Source: Aeromonas sobria (GTDB taxonomy: Bacteria > Pseudomonadota > Gammaproteobacteria > Enterobacterales > Aeromonadaceae). Taken from it: a stretch of DNA of 64,000 bases. The DNA lies in contig NZ_CDBW01000032.1 of the NCBI RefSeq assembly GCF_000820145.1, positions 186,001 through 250,000 on the forward strand. The letters run 5' to 3'. The notes beneath the pieces were generated by a model that worked only from the letters and a program-made list of their open reading frames with translations, was not told where the DNA came from and did not search any database. The position numbers and the translations under genes are program-made. Below are positions 7,957 to 15,710 of this stretch, one piece after another; positions within the stretch are counted from its first letter, which is position 1; every line of letters begins with the position of its first letter.

Positions 7957-8730
7957 ATGAACAAGCTGATGCTGGCGACAGCCGTAGTCACTGCCCTCGC
8001 GTCCGGTAGCCTGATGGCCAAGGAGTGGAAAGAGGTGCGGATCGGGGTTGAGGGTGCCTATCCCCCCTTCTCCTGGACCGAGCCCAGTGGTGAGGTGAAA
8101 GGCTTCGATATCGACATCGCCAACGCCCTGTGCGAAGAGATGAAGGTGAAGTGCACCCTGATCAAACAGGATTGGGACGGCATCATTCCGGCGCTGCTGT
8201 CGCGCAAGTTTGACGCCATCATCGCCACCATGGACATCACCGCCGAGCGCAAGAAGAAGGTGGACTTCTCCCAGAAGTACCAGCACATTCCGGCCCGTTT
8301 CGCCGCCAAGAAGGGCACTGACGTGCAGCTCGACAAAGCCTTTATGGAAGGCAAGTCTGTCGCGGTGCAGCGTGCGACCTCCATGGATACCTTTATTACT
8401 GACAACTTCCCTAACGCCAGCATCAAGCGTTACGGCACTGCCGATGAAGCTTATCTCGATCTGAAATCCGGTCGTGTGGACTATGTGCTGGCTGACTCTG
8501 CCGCCATCACCGACGGCTTGCTGAAGAAAGAGGGCGGTGAGGCCTTCGAATTCGTCGGCCCGAAACTGACCGATCCCAAATGGTTTGGCGAGGGTGCCGG
8601 TATTGCGGTGCGCAAGGCTGACAAGGATCTGAAAGAGAAATTCAACGCCGCCATTCTGGCGCTGCGTGCCAACGGCAAGTACAAGGAAATCAACGACAAG
8701 TACTTCGAGTTCGACGTTTACGGCGAGTAA
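7957..8730 (+). CDS. Periplasmic basic amino-acid binding protein (HisJ/ArgT-like)
   Basis: A 257-residue family 3 solute-binding protein. It has a signal peptide (about residues 1-21, ending SGSLMA), then the strand IGVEGAYPPFSW, the ligand-loop KGFDIDIANALCEEMK with the paired cysteines found in HisJ/ArgT (Cys in LCEEMKVKC), and the C-terminal KYFEFDVYGE close to HisJ. It should capture lysine, arginine, ornithine or histidine and deliver it to the permeases. I chose the ATG at 7957 because AAGGAG lies eight bases upstream and a signal peptide follows; a longer frame overlaps hisP. The binding protein precedes a hairpin, consistent with its need for higher expression than the permeases. Confidence 0.92.
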   Translation: MNKLMLATAVVTALASGSLMAKEWKEVRIGVEGAYPPFSWTEPSGEVKGFDIDIANALCEEMKVKCTLIKQDWDGIIPALLSRKFDAIIATMDITAERKKKVDFSQKYQHIPARFAAKKGTDVQLDKAFMEGKSVAVQRATSMDTFITDNFPNASIKRYGTADEAYLDLKSGRVDYVLADSAAITDGLLKKEGGEAFEFVGPKLTDPKWFGEGAGIAVRKADKDLKEKFNAAILALRANGKYKEINDKYFEFDVYGE

Positions 8731-8737
8731 AGGCAGT

Positions 8738-8760
8738 GCCCTCTCCCTTTGGGAGAGGGC
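8738..8760. repeat. REP-like palindromic hairpin after the binding-protein gene
   Basis: Perfect 10-bp palindrome GCCCTCTCCC-TTT-GGGAGAGGGC followed by AGGGTGAGGG, the form of a widespread dispersed palindromic element of gammaproteobacteria. There is no T-tract, so it is more likely an mRNA-stabilising or attenuating hairpin than a full terminator. Only one copy is seen in the window. Confidence 0.75.
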
Positions 8761-8834
8761 AGGGTGAGGGGACTTGTGACGTTTTGCTCAACGACAAGTA
8801 ACAGGCCGTTCGGCTCACCTCGTCAGTCGTCATC

Positions 8835-8867
8835 GGGCCCGTTCTCTCCGTGTGGAGCGATGGGCCC
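8835..8867 (+). other. Second intercistronic hairpin before the hisQ-like gene
   Basis: GGGCCCGTT pairs with a right arm ending GATGGGCCC across a 14-base loop, using two G-U pairs. There is no T-tract. It lies between the REP-like hairpin and the duplicated start region. Confidence 0.4.
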
Positions 8868-8873
8868 TATTAA

Positions 8874-8968
8874 TTGCAATGGAGCTGCATCTGGCTGTGT
8901 TGAAAGATGTGGGTTCTCTTGTTGTTCAGAGGCATCAGCCCACTCGATAAGTTGCAATGGAGCTGCAT
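8874..8968 (+). repeat. Duplicated translation-start region of the hisQ-like gene
   Basis: The 17-bp word TTGCAATGGAGCTGCAT occurs at 8874-8890 and again at 8952-8968, directly before the permease ATG at 8969. Weaker similarity continues after it (TTGAAAG in both). The upstream copy opens a 23-codon frame from the ATG at 8879 that stops at 8950, one base before the second repeat region. It may be a relic or a coupled leader peptide. Confidence 0.7.
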
Positions 8969-9709
8969 ATGTTTGATTTGAAAGGATACGAAGCCTCGCT
9001 GTTGGAGGGCGCCTGGGTCACCCTGGAAGTGGCGCTGGCCTCCCTGCTGCTGGCGTTGCTGCTGGGGATGCTGGGGGCGCTGGCCAAACTCTCTCCCTAT
9101 AAATGGGCCCGGGCCATCGCCACCGGCTACACCACCATCATTCGCGGTATCCCCGATCTGGTGCTGATGATGCTGCTCTTCTTTGGCGGCCAGGTGCTGA
9201 TCAACGGCATCTGCAGCTGGGTCAACGAGACTTACAACAGCTGGTTGCTGGAGAGCAATCCCAATCAGGAGTGGGTCTCCCTGCTCCCCGACTATATCGA
9301 TATCAGCCCCTTTGTGGCCGGGGTGGCGACCATCGGCTTTATCTTTGGTGCCTACATGACCGAGACCTTTCGCGGCGCCATTCTGGCGGTGGACAAGGGC
9401 GAGCTGGAGGCTGCCCGTGCCTTTGGCATGCGGGCAACCCAGGTGTTTGTGCGGATCCTCTTCCCCCAGATGATGCGCCACGCCCTGCCGGGGTTTGGCA
9501 ACAACTGGCTGGTGCTGCTGAAAACCACCGCGCTGGTCTCCATCATCGGCCTTGATGACATGGTGCGCAAAGCCTCCTTGGCGGCGGGATCGACCCAGCA
9601 GCCCTTCACCTTCTACATGGCGGTGGCGCTGATCTTCCTGATCTTCACTGCAGTCTCCACCTCGGCGCTCAAGTGGGCCGAGCGTCATTACGCCATCAAG
9701 ACGAGGTAA
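8969..9709 (+). CDS. hisQ: HisQ-like permease of basic amino-acid ABC importer
   Basis: A 246-residue inner-membrane permease with about five hydrophobic segments. YTTIIRGIPDLVLMM and the ATPase-contact loop region ELEAARAFGMRATQVFVRI match HisQ closely; FGNNWLVLLKTTALVSIIGLDD is another shared block. It pairs with the HisM-like gene to form the channel. Two ATGs are possible, 8957 and 8969; the GGAG at 8959-8962 lies inside the first and is correctly placed for the second, so I chose 8969. The last codons (AERHYAIKTR) are echoed by a duplicated copy downstream. Confidence 0.9.
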   Translation: MFDLKGYEASLLEGAWVTLEVALASLLLALLLGMLGALAKLSPYKWARAIATGYTTIIRGIPDLVLMMLLFFGGQVLINGICSWVNETYNSWLLESNPNQEWVSLLPDYIDISPFVAGVATIGFIFGAYMTETFRGAILAVDKGELEAARAFGMRATQVFVRILFPQMMRHALPGFGNNWLVLLKTTALVSIIGLDDMVRKASLAAGSTQQPFTFYMAVALIFLIFTAVSTSALKWAERHYAIKTR

Positions 9710-9815
9710 GCCATGTCGTACTCAATGCGGTCATCCGTTTACTGTGATCGTCGCGGTGCCAGTGCCGAGCGTCACTACATCACGATAAAGACGAGGTAAG
9801 CCATGGATTTCTCAA
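9677..9815 (+). repeat. Duplicated hisQ-hisM junction with a 28-codon micro-ORF
   Basis: The segment from GCCGAGCGTCA through ACGAGGTAAGCCATG occurs at 9677-9715 and again at 9764-9805, with a three-base insertion in the second copy. The first is the true hisQ end; the second echoes it and carries the true hisM start. The copy of the start at 9713 opens a 28-codon frame ending at 9799 with the same Ile-Lys-Thr-Arg tail as hisQ, three bases before the hisM ATG. The same ribosome-binding context (GAGGTAAGCC) precedes both ATGs. Confidence 0.8.
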
Positions 9816-10495
9816 TCATTCTCCAAGAGTGGCCCACCTATTGGGAGGGGCTCTATACCACCGTCTGGCTGGTGGCGGTCTCGCTGATCCTTGGGCTGAT
9901 GCTGGCGGTGCCCATGGGCATCCTGCGCAATAGTCGCAACTGGCTGATCAAGGGGCCGATCTGGGCCTATATCTACTTCTTTCGTGGCACCCCGCTGCTG
10001 GTGCAGCTCTTTATCATCTACTACGGCGCCGCCCAGTGGGAGTGGCTGAAGAACAGTGCAGCCTGGTCGCTGTTTGCGGAGGCGTGGTTCTGCGCCCTGC
10101 TGGCCTTTACCCTCAACACCGGCGCCTACACTGCCGAGATTGTGCGCGGGGCGGTACAGAATATGCCGCGCGGCCAGATTGAGGCGGCCAACGCCTTTGG
10201 CATGAGCCGCTGGCAGACCCTGACCCGGATCATTTTGCCCAACTCGTTTCGCCGGGCACTGCCGGCTTACAGCAACGAGGTGATCTTTATGCTGCAAGGG
10301 TCGGCGGTGGCAGGCATCATCACCATCGTTGATTTGACCGGCGCGGCGCGGATCATCAACTCCCGCTACTACAGTCCGTTCGAGGCATTTTTGACTGCCG
10401 GGCTGCTCTATATGCTGCTTACCTTTGTTATCGTCTGGCTGTTCAAGAAGTGGGAAGCGCGCTGGCACGCTCACCTGCGCCCGCGCAATGTGTAA
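9803..10495 (+). CDS. hisM: HisM-like permease of basic amino-acid ABC importer
   Basis: A 230-residue permease, with about five membrane segments. WAYIYFFRGTPLLVQLFIIYYG and NTGAYTAEIVRGAV are typical HisM blocks, and GQIEAANAFGMSRWQTLTRI is the EAA loop that touches the ATPase. The C-terminus is basic (RWHAHLRPRNV). It is the last gene of the importer operon, followed by a strong terminator. GAGG lies eight bases before the ATG at 9803. Partner of the HisQ-like protein. Confidence 0.9.
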   Translation: MDFSIILQEWPTYWEGLYTTVWLVAVSLILGLMLAVPMGILRNSRNWLIKGPIWAYIYFFRGTPLLVQLFIIYYGAAQWEWLKNSAAWSLFAEAWFCALLAFTLNTGAYTAEIVRGAVQNMPRGQIEAANAFGMSRWQTLTRIILPNSFRRALPAYSNEVIFMLQGSAVAGIITIVDLTGAARIINSRYYSPFEAFLTAGLLYMLLTFVIVWLFKKWEARWHAHLRPRNV

Positions 10496-10518
10496 GGGTT
10501 GATCTGCCAAGATGACCG

Positions 10519-10555
10519 AAAATGGCCCCGCCTGTTGCAGGTGGGGCCATTTTTC
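10519..10555 (+). terminator. Terminator of the importer operon
   Basis: AAAATGGCCCC pairs perfectly with GGGGCCATTTT across a 13-base loop that can itself fold, and ends in a run of five T residues. Confidence 0.92.
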
Positions 10556-10690
10556 ATCTTCTTCGGCTTTTTTCATCTTCTTCGGCTGTCCGCCCGGTTT
10601 GCCAAATGGCAGCCGAGCAGGGAGAATGCAGCACTCCCGAGCGCAGCCAGCCGTTGGCTGCGTGCCTTATCCCCCAGTTCCCGAGGTTTT

Positions 10691-11350
10691 ATGTACCGGA
10701 TATTGTTTGAGCATCCCGCTTTCCTGGTTATCGACAAGCAGCCCGGCATCGGCATGCACGACGAGAAGGGCGACGGGGAGGCGGTCAATCCGGGGCTGGT
10801 CAATCGGGTGAAGGCCGATACGGGGCTCACCCTCTATCCGGTGCACCGGCTGGACAAGATGACCTCCGGGCTGGTGCTGCTGGCCCGCACCACAGAAGCG
10901 AATCGCGAGCTGAGCATGGCTTTTGCGGCCCGCGAGGTGAGCAAGCAGTATCTGGCGCTCTCCGATTGCAAACCCAAGAAGAAGCAGGGTTGGGTGAAGG
11001 GGGATATGCAAAAGGGGCGCGGCGGCAGCTGGATGCTGGCGCGCACGCTGGAAAACCCCGCCATCAGCTGGTTCGATTCTGTCTCGGTGCGCGAGGGGCT
11101 GCGGCTCTACCGCATCAAGCCGCAGACCGGCAAGACCCACCAGATCCGGGTTGCCCTCAAAAGTATCGGCGCGCCCATTCTGGGGGATGAGCGCTATGGC
11201 GGCACGCCAGCCGAGCGGGGCTATCTGCACGCCTGGCGGCTCAGCTTCACCCTGGCGGGGGAGCCGTTCGATTTTATCTGCCCGCCCGATGTGGGGAGTG
11301 AATTTGTCACCCCCGAGCTCACTGCCGCCATCGCTACCCTTGCGCCCTGA
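10691..11350 (+). CDS. RluA-family RNA pseudouridine synthase
   Basis: A 219-residue protein with the catalytic block VHRLDKMTSGLVLLA (Asp55) and the later KTHQIRVALKSIGAPILGDERYGG, both diagnostic of the RluA/RluC/RluD/TruC family. It lacks an S4 domain and is short, like the TIGR01621-type subgroup. The target RNA position cannot be inferred. The ATG at 10691 is chosen because the conserved YRILFEHPAFLVIDKQPG strand begins there; a longer frame back to 10499 covers the upstream terminator. The stop codon overlaps the next start (TGATG). Confidence 0.9.
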   Translation: MYRILFEHPAFLVIDKQPGIGMHDEKGDGEAVNPGLVNRVKADTGLTLYPVHRLDKMTSGLVLLARTTEANRELSMAFAAREVSKQYLALSDCKPKKKQGWVKGDMQKGRGGSWMLARTLENPAISWFDSVSVREGLRLYRIKPQTGKTHQIRVALKSIGAPILGDERYGGTPAERGYLHAWRLSFTLAGEPFDFICPPDVGSEFVTPELTAAIATLAP

Positions 11351-12045
11351 TGCTTATGCGCACTGAGCCTGATGCCATGATCCATTCATCGATAGCGCGT
11401 GAGCCTGATGGGGGCACTCCGCGCTGGATCCTGGCCGACTTTGACGACACTCTGGCTCCCGGCGACAGCCACGCCGGTCTGCTGCGCTATCTTCTGCGCC
11501 GCCGGATCTGGCCGCTGCTGCTGTTGCCGGTGATTGCGCTGGGTGGGTTGGTCTATCTTGTTCCCAGCCAGCGGCGGCGCGGTATCTCCCTTATCTGGTG
11601 GGCCATCACCTTTGGGCTCTCCCCTTTGGGGTGGCGCAAGCTGGTGCGTGACTATTGCCGCACCAGGCCGGGGTTGTTTCGTCAGGCTCGCGATCTGCTG
11701 CAAAGCGAGGGCGCGCGCTGCTGGGTGATCTCCGCCAGCCCCTGCGCGCTGGTGCGAGCACAACTTTATCAGCAACTGCCCGGCCAGCTGCCCCACCGGA
11801 TCATTGGCTCGCGGATGCACTACCGGTTCGGCGGCCTGATGCCGCGCTTCTATTGCCAGGGTCAGCACAAGCTGCTGCCGGAGATCTGCGCCCTCAATGC
11901 CGAGCTGGCCCTGAGCGACAGTCTGCACGATCTGCCGCTGCTGGCGTTGGGGAAAGAGGCATGGTTGATCAATCCCACCCCGGAGCGATTGCAAAAAGCC
12001 CGGGCCCGCTTGCCCCAGCTGATGGTCAAGAATTGGCAGCTGTAA
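11350..12045 (+). CDS. HAD-family phosphatase, PgpC-like
   Basis: A 231-residue HAD-superfamily protein. Motif I is DFDDTL (Asp30, Asp32), motif II is WVISAS, a Lys follows in GQHKLLPE, and motif IV is ALSDSLHDLPLL. A hydrophobic stretch after motif I (LLRYLLRRRIWPLLLLPVIALGG) gives one or two membrane helices, the same plan as PgpC/YfhB, a phosphatidylglycerophosphate phosphatase. It could instead be another HAD-IB phosphatase. The ATG at 11350 shares a base with the stop of the preceding gene, so translation is coupled. No terminator is seen directly after it. Confidence 0.72.
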   Translation: MLMRTEPDAMIHSSIAREPDGGTPRWILADFDDTLAPGDSHAGLLRYLLRRRIWPLLLLPVIALGGLVYLVPSQRRRGISLIWWAITFGLSPLGWRKLVRDYCRTRPGLFRQARDLLQSEGARCWVISASPCALVRAQLYQQLPGQLPHRIIGSRMHYRFGGLMPRFYCQGQHKLLPEICALNAELALSDSLHDLPLLALGKEAWLINPTPERLQKARARLPQLMVKNWQL

Positions 12046-12103
12046 GGCAAAGCTGACAGACCAGCGGGTCGTCACCGGTTGATCCGCAAGGCTGCGGCTT
12101 TAA

Positions 12104-12121
12104 CGTCACAATCTATTTACA
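12104..12121 (+). promoter_or_regulatory. Weak TyrR-box-like sequence upstream of hppD
   Basis: CGTCAC, six bases, TTTACA resembles the TyrR consensus TGTAAA-N6-TTTACA in 9 of 12 positions. It lies about 150 bp before hppD, whose product breaks down a tyrosine derivative. The match is imperfect and could be chance. Confidence 0.3.
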
Positions 12122-12269
12122 TCTTTTGCCCGCCAAGCCCCCACAACTATCTGCGACCTGCCTCTTCTCTTCCTGCTACGTCCTGCTTCTAATGAAACAA
12201 GTTGTTAACACTTGCCGCGCCAAGTCGCCCGGCAATTCGTTTTAACCTGTTTAGAGCAAGGAGCGCCCG

Positions 12270-13421
12270 ATGAATGCCACCTCTTCCGCCACCCATACCA
12301 TCAATCCGCTGAGCTCTAATCCGTTAGGGACGGACGGCTTCGAGTTTGTCGAGTACACGGCCCCCGATGCCAAAGGGATTGCCGCCCTCAAGAGCCTGTT
12401 TGTCTCGCTCGGGTTTGCCGAGGTCGCGCAGCACAAGCACAAGCAGTGCTGGCTCTACCGGCAGGGGGACATCAACTTCGTGGTCAATGCCGAGCCCCAC
12501 TCCCAAGCCGAACAGTTTGCCAGCCTGCACGGGCCGAGCGTCTGCGGCATGGCGTTTCGGGTGAGCGATGCGGGCAAGGCCCAGCAGTTCGCCGTCGCCA
12601 AGGGGGCCAAGCCCTTTGTCGGCAAGATTGGCCCGATGGAGCTCAATATTCCCGCCATCTACGGTATCGGCGAGAGCACTCTCTCCTTTGTCGACCGTTA
12701 TGGCGACAAGGGCTCCATCTATGATGTGGATTTTGTCTTCTACCCCGACTGGCAGGCCCGGATGGCAGAGGTAGATGCCGGTCTTATGGAGATCGATCAC
12801 CTGACCCATAACGTGCATCGCGGCAATATGGATGTCTGGTCCAACTTCTATGAGCGGATCGGCAACTTCCGCGAAATTCGCTACTTCGATATCGAGGGCA
12901 AGCTGACCGGGCTGCATTCACGCGCCATGACCGCCCCCTGCGGCAAGATCCGCATCCCCATCAACGAGTCGGCGGATGACAAGTCCCAGATTGAGGAGTA
13001 CCTGCGTCAGTACAAGGGGGAGGGGATCCAGCACATCGCCATGGCCTCCAGCGATATCTACCACACCATCCGCACCCTGCGCAGCCGCGGTACCGGCTTT
13101 ATGCCGACGCCCGATACCTACTACGAGAAGGTGAACAGTCGGGTCGAGGGGCATCAGGAGGATCTGGCGGCCCTCAAAGAGCTGCGCATCCTCATCGACG
13201 GCTCCCCCACCAAGGATGGCATTCTGCTGCAGATCTTCACCGATACCGTGATTGGCCCGGTCTTCTTCGAGATCATCCAGCGCAAGGGCAACGAAGGGTT
13301 TGGCGAGGGCAATTTCAAGGCGCTGTTTGAATCGATAGAGCTGGACCAGATCCGCCGCGGCGTGCTGGATGGCGGTGAGGATGAGAAGGGTGCCCGCAAA
13401 GAGGGAGCGAGCGATGCGTAA
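12270..13421 (+). CDS. hppD: 4-Hydroxyphenylpyruvate dioxygenase
   Basis: A 383-residue dioxygenase that converts 4-hydroxyphenylpyruvate to homogentisate, the first committed step of tyrosine breakdown. Two vicinal-oxygen-chelate repeats are visible; the iron ligands fall in MEIDHLTHNV, EGIQHIAMAS and PVFFEIIQRKG (His, His, Glu). The C-terminal GFGEGNFKALFESIELDQIRRGVL is a standard HPPD tail. AAGGAG lies seven bases before the ATG. It overlaps hmgA by eight bases. Accumulated homogentisate from this enzyme is the source of pyomelanin when hmgA fails. Confidence 0.97.
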   Translation: MNATSSATHTINPLSSNPLGTDGFEFVEYTAPDAKGIAALKSLFVSLGFAEVAQHKHKQCWLYRQGDINFVVNAEPHSQAEQFASLHGPSVCGMAFRVSDAGKAQQFAVAKGAKPFVGKIGPMELNIPAIYGIGESTLSFVDRYGDKGSIYDVDFVFYPDWQARMAEVDAGLMEIDHLTHNVHRGNMDVWSNFYERIGNFREIRYFDIEGKLTGLHSRAMTAPCGKIRIPINESADDKSQIEEYLRQYKGEGIQHIAMASSDIYHTIRTLRSRGTGFMPTPDTYYEKVNSRVEGHQEDLAALKELRILIDGSPTKDGILLQIFTDTVIGPVFFEIIQRKGNEGFGEGNFKALFESIELDQIRRGVLDGGEDEKGARKEGASDA

Positions 13422-14565
13422 CTGGATTAACTTTCCCCACCGGGAGGGAACCCACTCCCGACAGGCTCATGCCGACCTGCCGGAACAGGCCATCTATGAG
13501 CGCGAGCTGGGGCGAAGCGGCTTTTTCGGCCCCGCCACCCACATGCACCACAAGCATGCCCCCACTGACTGGATCAGTTGGGAGGGGCCGCTGCGGCCAC
13601 GGCTGTTTGACCTCAATGCCCTCCAGGAGGAGGTAAGCTCGCTCTCTCCCTGGGTGGCTCCCGACATTCTCAGCAACCCCCACTGCCGCTATCGCATCTG
13701 GCGGCTCTCCGAGGCGATGCCGTTTCTGGTGCGCAACGCCGACGGCGACGAGCTGCTCTTTATCCACGAGGGGAGCGGCGAGTTCTTCTGCGATTACGGC
13801 CATCTGACTCTGCGGGACGGCGACTACGTGGTGATCCCCCGTGGCACCATGTGGCGCATTGAACCCGCATCGCCCATGTTCATCCTGATGATCGAGGCGA
13901 CCAACGACAGCTATCAGCTGCCGGACAAGGGGCTGGTGGGCAATCACGCCATCTTTGACTCGGCGGCGCTCGATGTGCCCGCCATCAACGCGCGCTTTTT
14001 GGCCCAGCAAGATGAGAACCCCTGGTCGCTGCAGGTGAAACGCCACGATCAGGTGTCGGTCATCACCTGGCCGTTCAACCCTCTGGATGCGCAAGGGTGG
14101 CACGGCGACTTGTGCGTGGTGCGCCTCAACTGGCGGGATATCCGCCCGCTGATGAGCCACCGCTACCATCTGCCGCCGTCGGCCCACTCCACCTTTGTGG
14201 CGAGCCGCTTCGTGATTTGTACCTTCGTGCCGCGCCCCATCGAGAGCGACCCTGGCGCCCTCAAGGTGCCCTTCTATCACAGCAATGATGACTACGACGA
14301 AGTGCTCTTCTACCATGCCGGGGACTTCTTCAGCCGGGACAATATTGAGCGGGGCATGGTCACCTTTCACCCCGCCGGTTTTACCCACGGCCCTCATCCC
14401 AAGGCGTTTGCGGCGGGGCGGGCCTATGCCAAAAAGTTCACCGACGAGGTGGCGGTGATGCTCGATACCCGCGATGCGCTCCATGTCGGCAGTCTGTGCG
14501 AAGGGATCGAGAACCCCCGGTATGTCTCCAGCTGGCAGCGCCCGGACGCTGCTGCCAGCAAATAA
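13414..14565 (+). CDS. hmgA: Homogentisate 1,2-dioxygenase (short form)
   Basis: A 383-residue cupin dioxygenase that opens homogentisate to maleylacetoacetate. The N-terminal part has FGPATHMHHKHAPTDW, the middle GDYVVIPRGTMWRI, and the metal-binding region reads PFYHSNDDYDEVLFYHAGDF and THGPHP, matching the His-Glu-His ligand pattern of HGD. It is shorter than the about 430-residue enzymes of Pseudomonas and animals; a similar short form is the annotated one in vibrios. The ATG at 13414 lies inside hppD, giving the family N-terminus RNWINFPHREGTHSRQAH. Third step: fahA. Confidence 0.9.
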   Translation: MRNWINFPHREGTHSRQAHADLPEQAIYERELGRSGFFGPATHMHHKHAPTDWISWEGPLRPRLFDLNALQEEVSSLSPWVAPDILSNPHCRYRIWRLSEAMPFLVRNADGDELLFIHEGSGEFFCDYGHLTLRDGDYVVIPRGTMWRIEPASPMFILMIEATNDSYQLPDKGLVGNHAIFDSAALDVPAINARFLAQQDENPWSLQVKRHDQVSVITWPFNPLDAQGWHGDLCVVRLNWRDIRPLMSHRYHLPPSAHSTFVASRFVICTFVPRPIESDPGALKVPFYHSNDDYDEVLFYHAGDFFSRDNIERGMVTFHPAGFTHGPHPKAFAAGRAYAKKFTDEVAVMLDTRDALHVGSLCEGIENPRYVSSWQRPDAAASK

Positions 14566-14575
14566 GGAATCGCTT

Positions 14576-15571
14576 ATGAAATTGGCAACATTGAACAATG
14601 GCAAGCGCGATGGCGCTTTGGTGGTGGTCAGCCGGGATCTGACCCGGGCGGTGCGGGTGAGCGAGATTGCCCCCACCTTGCAGGCCGCCCTCGACGAGTG
14701 GGCCGAGGTTGCCCCCAGGCTTGAGGCGGTCTATCAGCAGCTTAACGAGGGCCGTATGGCCGAGGCGTTCCCTTTTGACGAAGCGTCTTGCCTCTCTCCG
14801 CTGCCCCGTGCCTACCAGTGGGCCGATGGCAGTGCCTACGTCAACCATGTGGAGCTGGTGCGCAAGGCGCGTGGCGCCGAGATGCCCGAGAGCTTCTGGC
14901 ACGATCCCCTGATGTATCAGGGGGGCTCCGACAGCTTTCTCGCCCCCCGTGGCCCCATCGTGATGGGATCTGAGGAGTGGGGGATCGATTTCGAGTCGGA
15001 GGTAGCCATCATCACCGACGACGTGCCGATGGGAGTAAGCCCGCAGGGGGCCGCCAGCCACGTCAAGCTGCTGATGCTGGTCAACGACGTGAGCCTGCGC
15101 AACCTGATTCCGGGGGAGCTGGCCAAGGGCTTTGGCTTCTTCCAGTCCAAACCGTCGAGCGCCTTCTCGCCGGTGGCCATCACCCCGGACGAGCTGGGCG
15201 ATGACTGGCGCGATGGCAAGGTGCTGCTGCCCCTGCGCACCCATCTGAACGGCGCCCTGTTTGGCGCACCAGACGCCGGGGTGGATATGACCTTCAGCTT
15301 CTTCGAACTGATTACCCATGCCGCCAAGACAAGACCGCTCGGGGCGGGTTGCATCATCGGCTCGGGCACCGTCTCCAATTACGATCGCAGCGCCGGTTCA
15401 TCCTGCATCGCCGAGCGCCGCATGCTGGAAATTCTTGATTGTGATCAAGCTACAACCCCCTATTTGCAGTTTGGTGATAGAGTGTCGATCGCGATGGAAG
15501 GTCGCTCTGGCCAAAACCTGTTTGGCACCATCTCTCAACAGCTGGTGCCAGCGAGCGGTCAGGGAGGATGA
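14576..15571 (+). CDS. fahA: Fumarylacetoacetate hydrolase
   Basis: A 331-residue FAH-family hydrolase, splitting fumarylacetoacetate to fumarate and acetoacetate. Metal-site segments are visible in EEWGIDFESEVAIITDDVPMG and VNDVSLRNLIP; the C-terminal half has GCIIGSGTVSN and SCIAERRMLEI. The ATG at 14576 follows AAGGAAT at a good spacing, ten bases after the hmgA stop; the frame upstream overlaps hmgA and is rejected. Third coding gene in the operon, though its substrate is made by the fourth (maiA). Confidence 0.92.
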   Translation: MKLATLNNGKRDGALVVVSRDLTRAVRVSEIAPTLQAALDEWAEVAPRLEAVYQQLNEGRMAEAFPFDEASCLSPLPRAYQWADGSAYVNHVELVRKARGAEMPESFWHDPLMYQGGSDSFLAPRGPIVMGSEEWGIDFESEVAIITDDVPMGVSPQGAASHVKLLMLVNDVSLRNLIPGELAKGFGFFQSKPSSAFSPVAITPDELGDDWRDGKVLLPLRTHLNGALFGAPDAGVDMTFSFFELITHAAKTRPLGAGCIIGSGTVSNYDRSAGSSCIAERRMLEILDCDQATTPYLQFGDRVSIAMEGRSGQNLFGTISQQLVPASGQGG

Positions 15572-15654
15572 TGGCCAGCGCCGGTTGGCGGCAAGGATAT
15601 TCCGGATATGTTCGGATCACGACGAGCCCTCAACCGGTGCCGGATACACAAGGA

Positions 15655-15690
15655 GGCAGGTGGCGAGCACCTGCCGGGCTTCGGGCCCAG
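15655..15690 (+). other. Tandem hairpins between fahA and maiA
   Basis: GGCAGGTG-GCGAG-CACCTGCC is a perfect 8-bp stem (15655-15675), followed at once by GGGC-TTC-GGGCCC. No T-tract follows, and the maiA start is 20 bases on, so they are more likely processing or stability elements than a terminator. Confidence 0.6.
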
Positions 15691-15710
15691 ATAAAAAGCA
15701 GGGATAGATT

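Noticed and set aside
10499..10690. N-terminal extension of the pseudouridine synthase
   Set aside because: It would translate through the importer-operon terminator, and family conservation starts at 10691.
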